Shown: positions 16,542 to 26,709, counted from the stretch's first letter. The stretch: 43,689 bases of DNA from an uncultured Lachnospiraceae bacterium (GCA_947631665.1 CANRMF010000015.1:1-43689); one strand, 5' to 3'. Numbers and translations: made by a program. The notes: generated from the sequence alone by a model not told the origin.

Positions 16542-16580
16542 TGGAAAACCGGCGGCGTTTTCCTAAATCAATGCAAATCA

Positions 16581-16589
16581 GGGGGGGGG
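16581..16589. repeat. Homopolymer tract of nine G
   Basis: Nine consecutive G residues lie in the 196-bp gap before rarA, in DNA otherwise poor in G runs. Such tracts are slippage-prone. No coding frame crosses this one, so an effect would have to be on transcription of rarA. A sequencing artefact in its length is possible. Confidence 0.8.
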
Positions 16590-16714
16590 CTCTGCTTTTT
16601 TTGCGTATCGTTGCCTTTGAAATGAAAGTTTTGCAGGAAAATTCCCCAGAAACATAGAAGAAACGATAGTTTTATGGTAATATTATCCTGAGAGAGTAGC
16701 GATAGGAGAAAGAT

Positions 16715-18043
16715 ATGGATATTTTTGAGTATGCCAGAGCCATTCACAGTGAAAAAGAATCTCCGCTCGCGAGCAGGCTTCGTCCGAAAAATTTAGATGA
16801 AGTCGTAGGGCAGGAGCATATTATTGGAAAAGACAAATTGTTATATAGAGCCATTCAGGCAGATAAAATCAGTTCTGTGATTTTTTACGGGCCTCCGGGC
16901 ACCGGAAAGACCACGCTTGCAAAAGTTATCGCCAACACGACCAGCGCAGAGTTTACACAGCTCAACGCAACGGTCGCCGGAAAAAAAGACATGGAAAATG
17001 TTGTTGCAAAGGCGCAGCAGAATATGGCGATGAGCGGAAGAAAAACAATCCTGTTTGTGGACGAAATCCATCGGTTTAACAAAGGACAACAGGATTATTT
17101 ACTTCCGTTTGTGGAAGACGGTACGGTGATTTTAATTGGAGCCACCACAGAAAATCCGTATTTTGAAGTAAATACGGCGCTGATATCCCGTTCGATTGTA
17201 TTTGAGTTAAAACCGTTATCCCATGATGATATCAAGACTTTAATCTACCGCGCGGTGACCGATGAAGAAAACGGCATGGGAATTTATCATGCGGCGATTG
17301 ACGAAGACGCGGCGGATTTTCTCGCCGACGTGGCAAACGGCGATGCGAGAACTGCGCTCAATGCTGTCGAGCTGGGAGTGCTGACGACGGAGCCTTCAGA
17401 GGACGGAAACATACATATTACGCTTTCCGTAGCGCAGCAGTGTATTCAAAAGCGCGCGCTTCGTTACGATAAGTCCGGCGATAATCATTATGATACGATT
17501 TCTGCATTTATCAAGAGTATGCGCGGTTCGGATCCGGACGCAGCCGTATATTATCTGGCAAAAATGCTCTATGCAGGAGAAAGCGTCGATTTCATTGCAA
17601 GACGGATTATGATTTGTGCGGCGGAAGACGTCGGTATGGCGGATCCGCAGGCGTTGGTTGTGGCAAATGCCGCAGCGCAGGCGGTTCATCAGGTCGGTAT
17701 GCCGGAAGCGCAGATTATTCTGTCGGAGGCGGTGATTTATATTGCCACCGCGCCTAAGAGCAATGCGGCGTGCGAAGCGGTCTATGCGGCGATGAATCAG
17801 GTGAAAAGTACGATTACGGCACCGGTTCCGGCACATCTTCAGGATTCACATTATAAGGGCTCGGAAAAACTCGGACATGGAATCGGCTACAAATATGCGC
17901 ACGACTATCCGAACCATTATGTGAAGCAGCAGTACTTACCGGACGGTCTGACGGATTGCGTATTTTACAAACCGGGAGATTTGGGGTATGAAGTCAAAGT
18001 AAAGGAATTTTTTGCAAAAATAAAAGCGGAAGATATACAGTAA
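16715..18043 (+). CDS. rarA: Replication-associated recombination protein A
   Basis: RarA (MgsA) is a AAA+ ATPase that acts at stalled replication forks and resembles clamp-loader subunits and WRNIP1. The 442-aa product has the N-terminal PLASRLRPKNLDEVVGQEH, Walker A GPPGTGKTT (59-67), Walker B FVDEIHRFNKGQQD, the sensor ATTENPYFE and a C-terminal tetramerisation region with YKYAHDYPNHYVKQQYLP. TAGGAG lies upstream of the ATG. The DUF5717 gene starts 31 bases downstream. Confidence 0.96.
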   Translation: MDIFEYARAIHSEKESPLASRLRPKNLDEVVGQEHIIGKDKLLYRAIQADKISSVIFYGPPGTGKTTLAKVIANTTSAEFTQLNATVAGKKDMENVVAKAQQNMAMSGRKTILFVDEIHRFNKGQQDYLLPFVEDGTVILIGATTENPYFEVNTALISRSIVFELKPLSHDDIKTLIYRAVTDEENGMGIYHAAIDEDAADFLADVANGDARTALNAVELGVLTTEPSEDGNIHITLSVAQQCIQKRALRYDKSGDNHYDTISAFIKSMRGSDPDAAVYYLAKMLYAGESVDFIARRIMICAAEDVGMADPQALVVANAAAQAVHQVGMPEAQIILSEAVIYIATAPKSNAACEAVYAAMNQVKSTITAPVPAHLQDSHYKGSEKLGHGIGYKYAHDYPNHYVKQQYLPDGLTDCVFYKPGDLGYEVKVKEFFAKIKAEDIQ

Positions 18044-18073
18044 AACGATAAAAAAGTAAATGAGGGTACGATA

Positions 18074-21000
18074 TTGAAACAGCTAATTGAAAAGCTCGCG
18101 TCCGGAAATGCAGTTTACGAGACGCCTGATGTGGAAATTTCAGAAAACCGGATTGCAGTAGAACTGGAAAGCGGACAGACGGTACAGGGAGAAATCATGA
18201 TTAAGGGCAGGAACGGACTGCCGGTCAAAGGGGTAGTTTATTCTACGGACAGTCATGTGACATTTCAAACCAATCAGTTTTACGGCATCAATAATAAAGT
18301 ACAATACGAGGTCAACGGAAAAAATCTCTGCGAAGGGCAGATTTGCAGCGGAACCATCAGCGTGATTACTACCGGTGGAGATTATGCGATACCGTTCGGC
18401 ATTACCATCAGAAAGACGGTTATTCAGTCAACAAAGGGTACCGTTTCCACGCTTGAGGACTTTGTAAAACTGGTGCAGGAGAGTTACGACGAAGCGCTGC
18501 TGCTTTTTCTGTCAAAGGAATTTCAGCTTCATTTTCTGAAAAACGACAGTTTCGGCTATACGCTGTATCATCAGGTGATGAAAAATGGAAACAGGCGCGC
18601 CGCTTTAGAAGAATTTCTGGTAGGAATGAAGTTAAAAGAACCGGTCAGAATTCAGATCAAAGAACATCTTCAGGAATTTACGGATATCGAAGAAAATTAT
18701 GCGGATACCATAGAGATTATCAAAAGCACATGGGGATATACGGAGATTGACGTAATTACCGAAGGAGATTTTTTATACAACTGTAAGGAAAAAGTTTCCG
18801 GAGAGGAGTTTAACGGAAGAATAGCCGAGTACCGGTATTTTATCAACGCAAATAAACTGCATGGCGGCAGCAATCACGCAAAAATCAGATTTCAGACATT
18901 TCGCGATACGCTGACCTTTGACGTCGTCATTGTCAACCGGAAGGAAAGTCTTGAAACCTATCTCAATGAGAAAAAAAGCAATGTGGAACTGATGAAAAAT
19001 TATCTGGATTTCCGAACCGGCGTAACGGACGGCGCACAGTGGCTTAGCGCCATGAAAAAACTGGCGCAGGAACGGCTGGCGGCAAATGCAAAAGACGTGA
19101 CCGGCCTGCTGCTGCAGGCGCATATTGCAATTACGCAGAATCAGAATGAAGAAGCGGCAGAACGCTTGAATGAAGTTTCGCAGCTTCTTGCGCAGAACCG
19201 CAAATACCGGACAGAGGAATACTGTTTTTATCTCTATCTGCGGACGCTCTATAAAAACACTCCGGAGTACACGCATGATGTTAAGGAGGAAATCAAAGGT
19301 TATTTTGAAAACGGACATGACTCATGGCAGCTTTTATGGATTTTGTTTTATGTAGACGACCGCTATGAGGAAAATCCGAGTCTTAAATATACCATGATCA
19401 AGCGTTTGTTTGCTCAGGGGTGCCACAGTCCGGTCATGTATTATGAGGCGGCGCAGATTCTCGTAAAACAGCCGGAACTGCTGCGGATTATCAACCCGTT
19501 TGAAGTTCAGGTCTTGAATTTTGCCGGCAGGTACCACATGGTAAAAGAGGAACTGGCAAAACAGACGGCGCAGTTGTTTAGCGGACAGAAAAAGTTTCAT
19601 CAGACTTATTTCCGGATTTTAACGAGAATTTATGAGGATACCGGACATGACGACATTCTTTCGTGTATCTGCGCGATGATTATTAACGGGGAAAAAACAG
19701 ACCATAAGTATTTCCGGTGGCTTGAGCTTGGCGTACAGCGCGAATTGAAACTGACGAATCTGTATGAATATTATATTTATACAGCCGATACGGACAGCTT
19801 CGCGCCATTGCAGATGGCGGCATACCGCTATTTTTCCTACGGGACGGATACTTTGACGGACAAGAAGGATTACTTTTATGCAAACCTGATTGTCCATATG
19901 AAAGACGACGATACAATCTTTCCAAAATACCGCGACGAGCTGGAGCAGTACGTCACGTCCCAGATTTTATTGGGAAAAAACAACCGCTTTTTACAAATTC
20001 TCTACAATGAAATACTTTCCGGTGAATTTATTGTAGACGATATGGAAAACAGAATGTTTGAGATTTTAAACACCTATGAAATCAGGGTACGCAATCAGAA
20101 TGTAAAAGCAGTTCTTGTATGCCGCAAGGAAACCGCTCAGGCTCAGATGGCAGCGTTAAACGGCGGCGCGGCTTATATTCAGATAGATACGGAAAATCCG
20201 GTGCTGATGTTTATGGATTATCAGGGACAGCTTCATGCCGCAACCGGTTATGAATTGACGCGGCTGACGCTGCAGGTACAGCCAAAGAGCAGGAGCATGA
20301 ACGACATACAGGTACTCTGCGAGGTCGAAAAAATGATGAAAAATCCTTTGGAATATCAGGGGAAAATCGCAGAGTTAAAGCGGGCGGTCGAAATACCGGA
20401 CATTTCCAGACAGTATGAACTGGCGTTAAAGGAATTTATTGTAGATTACTATTATCGGGGGTTCGATCAGGGTGATTTGGATATTTATTTATTGTCGCTT
20501 AATCTCAGGGAGCTGACTGTTTTGTCCAGAAATAAAGTAATGGAAATTCTGATTGAACGGAATCTGATTGAGATGGCGTACCCGTATATCGCGCGGTACG
20601 GCTATCAGGGAATACAGACGGGACTGCTCGAAAAACTCTGTCTTGCGCTGGTATCCAAAGAGGAATTTTATGGGAACGAACTGCTGACGGAAATGTGCGC
20701 CGTTATTTTCAGAAACGGGTGCAGGGAGGAAACGGTCTTAACGTATCTTGGAAAATATTATGAGGCGGGCTCGCTGGAGCTTTATCAGTTGTTCCTCGCG
20801 CTGCAGGCAAAGAAGGTCAACGATAACACGCTGGCGGAGCGGCTTCTGATTCAGTATCTTTTTGAGGCGGATACCGGAGATGAAATATACAACATTTATC
20901 GGGAGTATTTAAAAAATCCTACCGCTTCAGTCGTCCGCAGGGCTTTTTCTACTTATGTGACTTACAACTATTTCATCAAAAAAGTACAGTGTCCCGACGA

Positions 21001-21610
21001 CGTCTGGGAAATTCTTGAGCAGGAGTATGCGGACGGATTTCAGACAACGCTGATTACAAAAATTGCATTTATGGAGGTGCTGTCAAAGAGAGACACCCTG
21101 ACGGAAAGGCAGATTGCGATTGCCAAAAAATTATTGGGAGATTTGGCAAGGAACCATATTCTGTTTGATTTTTACAAAAAATTCAACCAGTGGTTTAAAG
21201 TGCCGTACGATATGATTGATAAGACGGTCATTGATTTCAGGACAAATCCCCGCCACCATGTGGATATTACCTACCGGATTAAGACGGAGGAGGGCTTTAC
21301 CAAACAGGTGACGGAAGAAATGGGAAGCGTTTATCAGGGCATTTTTTCCAAAGAAATCATTATGTTTTACGGGGAAGAAATCAATTACAGCATTAAAGAA
21401 TATTCCGACGAATTTCCGGACGGAAAAATTGTGGACAATTATTCCGTAAAAATTACGGATAAAAATACCTACAATGATGAAACCCGTTTTGGAATGATTA
21501 ACGGAATGATGATTTGCAGACAGCTTGAGCGCAAAGAGGCGGCAAGGGACATCATGCAGACCTATGAACTCGACCGCGTTGCAGGTCAGAAGCTCTTTAA
21601 GCTTTTATAG
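18074..21610 (+). CDS. DUF5717 family giant protein
   Basis: I assign this 1178-aa protein to DUF5717, a family without known function that I associate with Lachnospiraceae. The first 125 residues look like beta-sandwich sequence (alternating hydrophobic strands, FQTNQFYGINNKVQYEV). Residues 130-1000 are almost wholly helical, with leucine/alanine/tyrosine spacing like an alpha-solenoid of TPR or HEAT type. The last 180 residues return to beta-like sequence with a conserved-looking PYDMIDKTVIDFRTNP stretch. There is no signal peptide or membrane segment, so it should be cytoplasmic. It uses a TTG start with GAGGG upstream. The DUF5716 ATPase-like gene starts 12 bases later, so they are surely co-transcribed. 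A scaffold role is inference. Confidence 0.85.
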   Translation: MKQLIEKLASGNAVYETPDVEISENRIAVELESGQTVQGEIMIKGRNGLPVKGVVYSTDSHVTFQTNQFYGINNKVQYEVNGKNLCEGQICSGTISVITTGGDYAIPFGITIRKTVIQSTKGTVSTLEDFVKLVQESYDEALLLFLSKEFQLHFLKNDSFGYTLYHQVMKNGNRRAALEEFLVGMKLKEPVRIQIKEHLQEFTDIEENYADTIEIIKSTWGYTEIDVITEGDFLYNCKEKVSGEEFNGRIAEYRYFINANKLHGGSNHAKIRFQTFRDTLTFDVVIVNRKESLETYLNEKKSNVELMKNYLDFRTGVTDGAQWLSAMKKLAQERLAANAKDVTGLLLQAHIAITQNQNEEAAERLNEVSQLLAQNRKYRTEEYCFYLYLRTLYKNTPEYTHDVKEEIKGYFENGHDSWQLLWILFYVDDRYEENPSLKYTMIKRLFAQGCHSPVMYYEAAQILVKQPELLRIINPFEVQVLNFAGRYHMVKEELAKQTAQLFSGQKKFHQTYFRILTRIYEDTGHDDILSCICAMIINGEKTDHKYFRWLELGVQRELKLTNLYEYYIYTADTDSFAPLQMAAYRYFSYGTDTLTDKKDYFYANLIVHMKDDDTIFPKYRDELEQYVTSQILLGKNNRFLQILYNEILSGEFIVDDMENRMFEILNTYEIRVRNQNVKAVLVCRKETAQAQMAALNGGAAYIQIDTENPVLMFMDYQGQLHAATGYELTRLTLQVQPKSRSMNDIQVLCEVEKMMKNPLEYQGKIAELKRAVEIPDISRQYELALKEFIVDYYYRGFDQGDLDIYLLSLNLRELTVLSRNKVMEILIERNLIEMAYPYIARYGYQGIQTGLLEKLCLALVSKEEFYGNELLTEMCAVIFRNGCREETVLTYLGKYYEAGSLELYQLFLALQAKKVNDNTLAERLLIQYLFEADTGDEIYNIYREYLKNPTASVVRRAFSTYVTYNYFIKKVQCPDDVWEILEQEYADGFQTTLITKIAFMEVLSKRDTLTERQIAIAKKLLGDLARNHILFDFYKKFNQWFKVPYDMIDKTVIDFRTNPRHHVDITYRIKTEEGFTKQVTEEMGSVYQGIFSKEIIMFYGEEINYSIKEYSDEFPDGKIVDNYSVKITDKNTYNDETRFGMINGMMICRQLERKEAARDIMQTYELDRVAGQKLFKLL

Positions 21611-21622
21611 TAGGAGGATATT

Positions 21623-22858
21623 GTGGTTAAGGGAATGATTTTAGGAATTGATTTTTCAAAAGATTATACGCAGATGGCATACTTAGATGAGAAGGGAAAT
21701 CCAAAGTCGCTGAGCTTTGGCACCGCAGATAATTTTCTGATTCCGACCGTCGCCTGCTATCACAAAGAACTGAAAGAATGGTATGCGGGGGAGGAGGCAG
21801 TCAACAAAAAGACCGGTGAAAACTGTGTGTTTTATGAAAAACTGCCGGAATTATCTTCTGAAAAATCAGGCGAAAAAAATATCGAGCTGATACAGTCCTA
21901 CCTGTCGCATCTGCTGCAATGGGCGCAGGCGGGACAGGAAAACCGGAAGATTAAAAATATTGTAATCACTTTGGAGGAAGTGCGCCCCGATTTGCTGGAG
22001 GTTATTACGGAGGCGCTGCTGCGGCTGGGATATCCGTCTGAAGATATTAAGATTATCAGTCATTCGGAGAGCCTCGTTTATTATATGCTCAATCAAAATA
22101 GAGAAATCTGGATCAATCAGGTATATTACCTGCACATGAATGACGAACAGTTTTCCCTGAGGCAGTTAAAAGTGCTTCATGGCAGAGGCCCTTCCGTCGC
22201 ATATGTGGATATGGAAGATTTAACGCAGTTGGTTTCCATGAAAACCGTTACGGAAAATCCGCGTCATGCAGATGAAATTTTGGCCTCTTATCTGGAGGAA
22301 CGGTTCAAACACAACATTGTTTCGGGCATTTATCTGTCGGGCGAAGGGTTTTACGCGCAGGACTGGAAGCAATCCATCAGCCTGATGTGTCCGAACCGTC
22401 GGGTTTTCAAAGGAAACAATCTGATGGTCAAGGGCGCGGTGTACGCGGCGAAAGAGTTTTTTTACACGCCGGTCTTGGAAAATTACCTGATTTCGTGCAA
22501 GGGACGCACGAGAGTTAAAGTCACCATGTCGGTGAAATACAAGGAGCGCGACCATTCCCTCACCCTGTCGAATGTGGGAGACTACTGGTCACAGGCGAAG
22601 GCAAAAGCGGAATGTATCATGGAAGCGCCTACGAAGGCTTTGTTTTTTGTCGACGATTTGTTAAACCGGAAAAAGGACAGTTTTGAAATGGATTTGACCG
22701 GTTTTCCGGAAAGGCCGGAGAAAACAACGCGTATAGAAGTGGATTTCAGTTACATCTCCGAAGACCGGTTTGAAATTGTCGTCAGGGATTTGGGATTTGG
22801 AGAATTATTTAAAAGTTCGGGAAAGGAGGTACGAAAGGTTTATCAGCTGCAGTCATAG
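21623..22858 (+). CDS. DUF5716 protein, actin/Hsp70-fold ATPase-like
   Basis: The 411-aa product (DUF5716 in my reading) has the layout of an Hsp70/actin-superfamily protein. A phosphate-1-like motif, ILGIDFSKDYTQMAYLDEKG (7-26), opens the chain. IKNIVITLEEVRPDLL corresponds to the region preceding phosphate-2, and SGIYLSGEGFYAQDW plus NNLMVKGAVYAAKEFF recall the adenosine and connect-2 motifs. Residues from about 290 on are beta-rich, like a substrate-binding beta-domain, but no helical lid follows. Whether ATP is hydrolysed cannot be told: the acidic and threonine residues of DnaK phosphate-1 are only partly kept. GTG start with AGGAGG five bases upstream. The role is unknown. Confidence 0.8.
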   Translation: MVKGMILGIDFSKDYTQMAYLDEKGNPKSLSFGTADNFLIPTVACYHKELKEWYAGEEAVNKKTGENCVFYEKLPELSSEKSGEKNIELIQSYLSHLLQWAQAGQENRKIKNIVITLEEVRPDLLEVITEALLRLGYPSEDIKIISHSESLVYYMLNQNREIWINQVYYLHMNDEQFSLRQLKVLHGRGPSVAYVDMEDLTQLVSMKTVTENPRHADEILASYLEERFKHNIVSGIYLSGEGFYAQDWKQSISLMCPNRRVFKGNNLMVKGAVYAAKEFFYTPVLENYLISCKGRTRVKVTMSVKYKERDHSLTLSNVGDYWSQAKAKAECIMEAPTKALFFVDDLLNRKKDSFEMDLTGFPERPEKTTRIEVDFSYISEDRFEIVVRDLGFGELFKSSGKEVRKVYQLQS

Positions 22859-22907
22859 AGAACGCAGGACGCAGAATTGACGCGTTATCTGATAGATAAA
22901 AACAGTT

Positions 22908-23687
22908 ATGAATCGATTGATGCTTTGTACAATCCATACGGAAAAGCCGTATTATATAAAAGAAATCAATAAAAATATATATTCGATTGAGGAACTGGCA
23001 TACTATCTGTACAACTATCTGTATCTGGTAGACCAGTCATTCTTCAGCGACGCTTTAATCGACTATATTGAAAATGAATTGAACCAGCCGGCGATAGCGG
23101 CGGGAATTCGTCAGATTATTGACAATAAAGGCGGGCTGGGTGAAAAAATATCGTTCGTGATTAAAAACTCCGGTTATTATTCTGAGCGCGAGTCGGAAAA
23201 GATTGAAAATCATCTGATTATGCTGAGTTCCAAAACCTCCGCAGAGCGGGTGAAGGCAAAAGCGGATATGCTGATGGATAACGGCAAGTATAATATGGCA
23301 ATCAATTACTACAACAGTATTCTGAAAAAATCTGTCAACAATGAACTGCCGGAACGGTTTTACGGGGACGTCTATAACAATCTTGGCGTGGCATATACCA
23401 GACTGTTTGCGTATGAGGAAGCCGCAGCTTCTTTCCGGTGCGCTTACCGGCTGAACGCCTCTACGGAATCGCTGGAGTCCATATTGCTCTGTTCGCTGAT
23501 TTCCGGCGATGAGGAACGGCTCCGGATTGATCAGAAAAAATATGGCGTTTCGGATACGGTGGTCAACCGGCTCCGTTCGGAAATTATCAAAGAGAGAGTC
23601 CTGATTCAGTCTGAATGGGACGGCGACAAAGAGGCCGAATACATAAAAAAATGCAAAAAAGAGTATGTTGTGGAAATCAACAGTTGA
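22908..23687 (+). CDS. TPR-like protein linked to DUF5716/DUF5717
   Basis: I do not recognise a named family for this 259-aa protein. The N-terminal half is helical with an aromatic-rich IYSIEELAYYLYNYLYLVD stretch (26-44). The middle (about 120-190) has a tetratricopeptide-like pair: AKADMLMDNGKYNMAINYYN and VYNNLGVAYTRLFAYEEAAA. The C-terminus is charged and probably coiled. No membrane segment is present. It lies 49 bases after the DUF5716 gene with no terminator between, so it likely belongs to the same operon. The ribosome-binding site is poor for ATG 22908; ATG 22920 is an alternative start. Confidence 0.75.
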   Translation: MNRLMLCTIHTEKPYYIKEINKNIYSIEELAYYLYNYLYLVDQSFFSDALIDYIENELNQPAIAAGIRQIIDNKGGLGEKISFVIKNSGYYSERESEKIENHLIMLSSKTSAERVKAKADMLMDNGKYNMAINYYNSILKKSVNNELPERFYGDVYNNLGVAYTRLFAYEEAAASFRCAYRLNASTESLESILLCSLISGDEERLRIDQKKYGVSDTVVNRLRSEIIKERVLIQSEWDGDKEAEYIKKCKKEYVVEINS

Positions 23688-23723
23688 CATTTTTTTAAGG
23701 GACGGCGAAAACAAATTCGGGTG

Positions 23724-23752
23724 TTGACAAAAGACCGATAAAAAATTAAGAT
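23724..23752 (+). promoter_or_regulatory. Sigma-A type promoter of valS
   Basis: A perfect TTGACA (23724-23729) and TAAGAT (23747-23752) are separated by 17 bp. The predicted start near 23759 fits the beginning of the T-box leader. Confidence 0.8.
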
Positions 23753-23758
23753 AGATAC

Positions 23759-24024
23759 AAATGAGAAATACTGGGAAAAAGAGGAGTAGCGGCAGGCCTT
23801 TTACAGAGAGCAGAGGGTGGTGGAAGCTCTGCAAAGCAGCAGTCGTGAAGGTAGCTTTGGAGTAGAAACGGTGAAAACCGAGAGGTCGGGTAGCCGTTTT
23901 CGGTTCGTCCCCGTTACAGGATAAGATAAGTGATAAAAAAGGTGGTACCGCGAGCAATCGCCCTTTTTGAAACGGTACCAGCATACAAAAGTCATGCCGA
24001 TACCAAAGGCAGGGCTTTTTTTCT
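23759..24024 (+). ncRNA. T-box leader of valS (tRNA-Val sensing)
   Basis: T-box leaders bind uncharged cognate tRNA and then prevent termination. The near-invariant T-box sequence GGTGGTACCGCG lies at 23941-23952 inside a run able to form the antiterminator. Upstream, Stem I is visible: an AGTA element in GGAGTAGC, an apical hairpin GCAGAG/CTCTGC enclosing a GGTGG loop, and a proximal helix CCTT/AAGG. A GTA triplet at 23851-23853, followed by G, sits where the specifier is expected and is a valine codon. That exact specifier assignment is tentative, but the downstream gene is valS, so tRNA-Val is the ligand expected. Confidence 0.93.
23987..24024 (+). terminator. T-box-controlled terminator before valS
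   Basis: AAAAGTC and TGCC pair with GGCA and GGGCTTTT around a 9-base loop, followed by further T residues (TTTTTTT in total). It lies directly downstream of the antiterminator sequence, as required for transcriptional control by the T-box. Confidence 0.82.
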
Positions 24025-24066
24025 TTATAAAAGCCTGCCCGATTGACGATAAAAAGGAGTAGTAAG

Positions 24067-26709
24067 ATGAAGAAGGAAATTGCAAAAAATTACAGTCCGG
24101 CGGAAATTGAAGACCGGCTGTATCAGAAATGGACGGAAAAGAAATATTTTCATGCAGAGGTAAACAGGGACAAAAAACCGTTTACCATTGTCATGCCGCC
24201 TCCGAATATTACGGGACAGCTTCATATGGGACATGCGCTTGACAACACCATGCAGGATATTCTGATCCGCTTTAAGAGAATGCAGGGATATGAGGCACTC
24301 TGGGTGCCGGGCACCGACCACGCTTCCATTGCCACTGAGGCAAAAATTGTGGAAAAAATGCGCGAGGAGGGAATTTCAAAAGAAGACATCGGCAGAGATG
24401 GATTTTTGGAGCGCGCGTGGGATTGGAAAAAGCAGTACGGCGGACGGATTGTTTCACAGTTGAAAAAAATCGGTTCCTCCTGCGACTGGGACAGGGAACG
24501 GTTTACGATGGACGAGGGCTGCTCGAAAGCGGTGCAGGAAGTATTCGTCAACCTTTACAATAAAAAAGCAATTTATCGGGGAGAGCGGATTATCAACTGG
24601 TGTCCGCACTGTCTGACCTCGATTTCCGACGCAGAGGTAGAATATGAGGAGCAGCCGGGAAAATTCTGGCATTTGAGATACAAATTGAGCGACGGCAGCG
24701 GATACGTCAATCTGGCGACAACGCGTCCGGAAACACTGCTCGGCGATACGGCGATTGCAGTCAATCCGGCGGACGACAGATACAAAGACATTGTCGGAAA
24801 GACCGTCATTCTTCCAATTGTCCACAGGGAAATTCCGGTTGTGGCGGACGATTATGTCGGTATTGATTTCGGTACCGGCGTTGTAAAAATTACGCCGGCG
24901 CACGATCCGAACGATTTTGAAGTGGGACTGAGACACAATCTTCCGATTATCAATGTGATGACCGACGACGCAAAAATTACGGACGATTATCCAAAGTATG
25001 CGAGCATGGATCGCTACGAAGCGAGAAAAGCAATTCTCAGGGATTTAGAGGCAGAGGGCGCTTTGGTGAAAACAGAAGACCATACGCACAATGTAGGAAC
25101 CTGTTACCGGTGCCATACGACGATTGAGCCGCGCGTTTCCAAGCAGTGGTTCGTCAAAATGGAAGAACTCGCAAAACCTGCCATTGAAGCGGTAAAAAAC
25201 GGAGATACCCGATTTGTTCCGGAGCATTTTGACAAGACCTATTTCCATTGGCTTGAAAATATCAAGGACTGGTGCATTTCCAGACAGCTCTGGTGGGGAC
25301 ACCGTATTCCGGCTTTTTACTGCAACGCGTGCGGTGAAACTGTAGTGACCAAAGAAAATCACGCAGTCTGTCCGAAGTGCGGCAAAGAAATGCGGCAGGA
25401 TCCGGATACGCTGGACACATGGTTTTCGTCAGCGCTCTGGCCGTTCAGCGTACTCGGCTGGCCGGAAAAAACGGAGGAGATGGATTATTTTTATCCGACC
25501 GACGTGCTCGTTACCGGATATGACATTATTTTGTTCTGGGTAATCCGAATGATGTTTTCCGGTCTGGAGCATGTGGGAAAAATTCCGTTTCACACTGTGC
25601 TGATTCATGGACTGGTCAGGGATTCTCAGGGAAGAAAAATGAGTAAATCTCTCGGAAACGGAATTGATCCGCTGGAGATTATCGAGCAGTACGGCGCAGA
25701 CGCGCTGCGGTTTACCCTGATTACCGGAAACGCGCCGGGCAATGATATGCGTTTTTATATGGAGCGTGTCGAGGCCTCCAGAAACTTTGCCAACAAAGTC
25801 TGGAATGCGTCGCGCTTTATCATGATGAACATGCCGGAGGAAGGAATTGATTTGACAACACCGCCGGCACATCTGACGGACGCAGACCGGTGGATTCTGT
25901 CAAAATCCAACAAACTTGTGCAGAATGTGACAGAAAATCTGGAAAAATACGAACTTGGTATCGCAGCCGACAAAATTTATGAGTTTATTTGGGAAGAATT
26001 TTGCGACTGGTATATTGAAATGGTGAAGCCAAGATTGTACAATGATAGTGACGATACAAAACAGGCGGCGCTCTGGACTTTGAAGAAGGTGCTGATTGAC
26101 AGTCTGAAACTTCTGCACCCGTATATGCCGTTTATTACCGAAGAAATTTTCTGTAACCTTCAGGACGGGGAAGAATCCATTATGGTTTCCGACTGGCCGG
26201 TCTTTGATCCGCAGTATGCTTTTGAAACTGAGGAAAACGCTGTGGAGACGATTAAGGAGGCGGTGCGCGCCATCAGAAACAGACGTTCAGAGATGAATGT
26301 GGCGCCGTCAAGGAAAGCGAAAGTCTTTGTAGTATCCGCAAAACAGGAAGTACGCGATATTTTTGAAAACGGAAAAGTCTTTTTTGCCTCTCTGGCTTAC
26401 GCGAGCGAGGTTGTTATTCAGCCGGAACGCGATGGAATTGAAGAAAACGCAGTTTCAATCGTAATTCCGGAGGCAGTGGTCTATGTGCCGTTTGCCGAGC
26501 TTGTCGATGTGGCAAAAGAAATTGAGCGACTGGAAAAGGAGTCGGCAAGACTGGATAAAGAACTCCTGCGTGTCAACGGAATGCTTTCCAATCCGAACTT
26601 TGTAGGAAAGGCTCCGGAGAAGAAAATCAATGAGGAGCGGGAAAAGAAAGCGAAATATGAGCAGATGAAAAAGCAGGTTGCTTCACAGTTGGAGCAGTTA
26701 AAAAAATAA
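24067..26709 (+). CDS. valS: Valyl-tRNA synthetase
   Basis: ValRS attaches valine to tRNA-Val and edits threonine. The 880-aa product is a class I synthetase with [14 protein letters not shown] (HIGH motif HMGH 53-56) and KMSKS at 524-528. Between these is a long CP1 editing domain, and zinc-knuckle-like cysteine pairs occur in the [20 protein letters not shown] region. The C-terminal coiled-coil arm (about 810-880) identifies ValRS rather than IleRS or LeuRS. The ATG at 24067 has AGGAG seven bases upstream; an in-frame start at 24043 lacks one. Expression is controlled by the T-box leader upstream. Confidence 0.97.
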   Translation: MKKEIAKNYSPAEIEDRLYQKWTEKKYFHAEVNRDKKPFTIVMPPPNITGQLHMGHALDNTMQDILIRFKRMQGYEALWVPGTDHASIATEAKIVEKMREEGISKEDIGRDGFLERAWDWKKQYGGRIVSQLKKIGSSCDWDRERFTMDEGCSKAVQEVFVNLYNKKAIYRGERIINWCPHCLTSISDAEVEYEEQPGKFWHLRYKLSDGSGYVNLATTRPETLLGDTAIAVNPADDRYKDIVGKTVILPIVHREIPVVADDYVGIDFGTGVVKITPAHDPNDFEVGLRHNLPIINVMTDDAKITDDYPKYASMDRYEARKAILRDLEAEGALVKTEDHTHNVGTCYRCHTTIEPRVSKQWFVKMEELAKPAIEAVKNGDTRFVPEHFDKTYFHWLENIKDWCISRQLWWGHRIPAFYCNACGETVVTKENHAVCPKCGKEMRQDPDTLDTWFSSALWPFSVLGWPEKTEEMDYFYPTDVLVTGYDIILFWVIRMMFSGLEHVGKIPFHTVLIHGLVRDSQGRKMSKSLGNGIDPLEIIEQYGADALRFTLITGNAPGNDMRFYMERVEASRNFANKVWNASRFIMMNMPEEGIDLTTPPAHLTDADRWILSKSNKLVQNVTENLEKYELGIAADKIYEFIWEEFCDWYIEMVKPRLYNDSDDTKQAALWTLKKVLIDSLKLLHPYMPFITEEIFCNLQDGEESIMVSDWPVFDPQYAFETEENAVETIKEAVRAIRNRRSEMNVAPSRKAKVFVVSAKQEVRDIFENGKVFFASLAYASEVVIQPERDGIEENAVSIVIPEAVVYVPFAELVDVAKEIERLEKESARLDKELLRVNGMLSNPNFVGKAPEKKINEEREKKAKYEQMKKQVASQLEQLKK

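Noticed and set aside
23055-23984. 309-aa frame on the - strand
   Set aside because: It lies antisense to the TPR-like gene, the valS promoter and the T-box leader; the sequence has the composition of a reverse-frame shadow and no recognisable domain.
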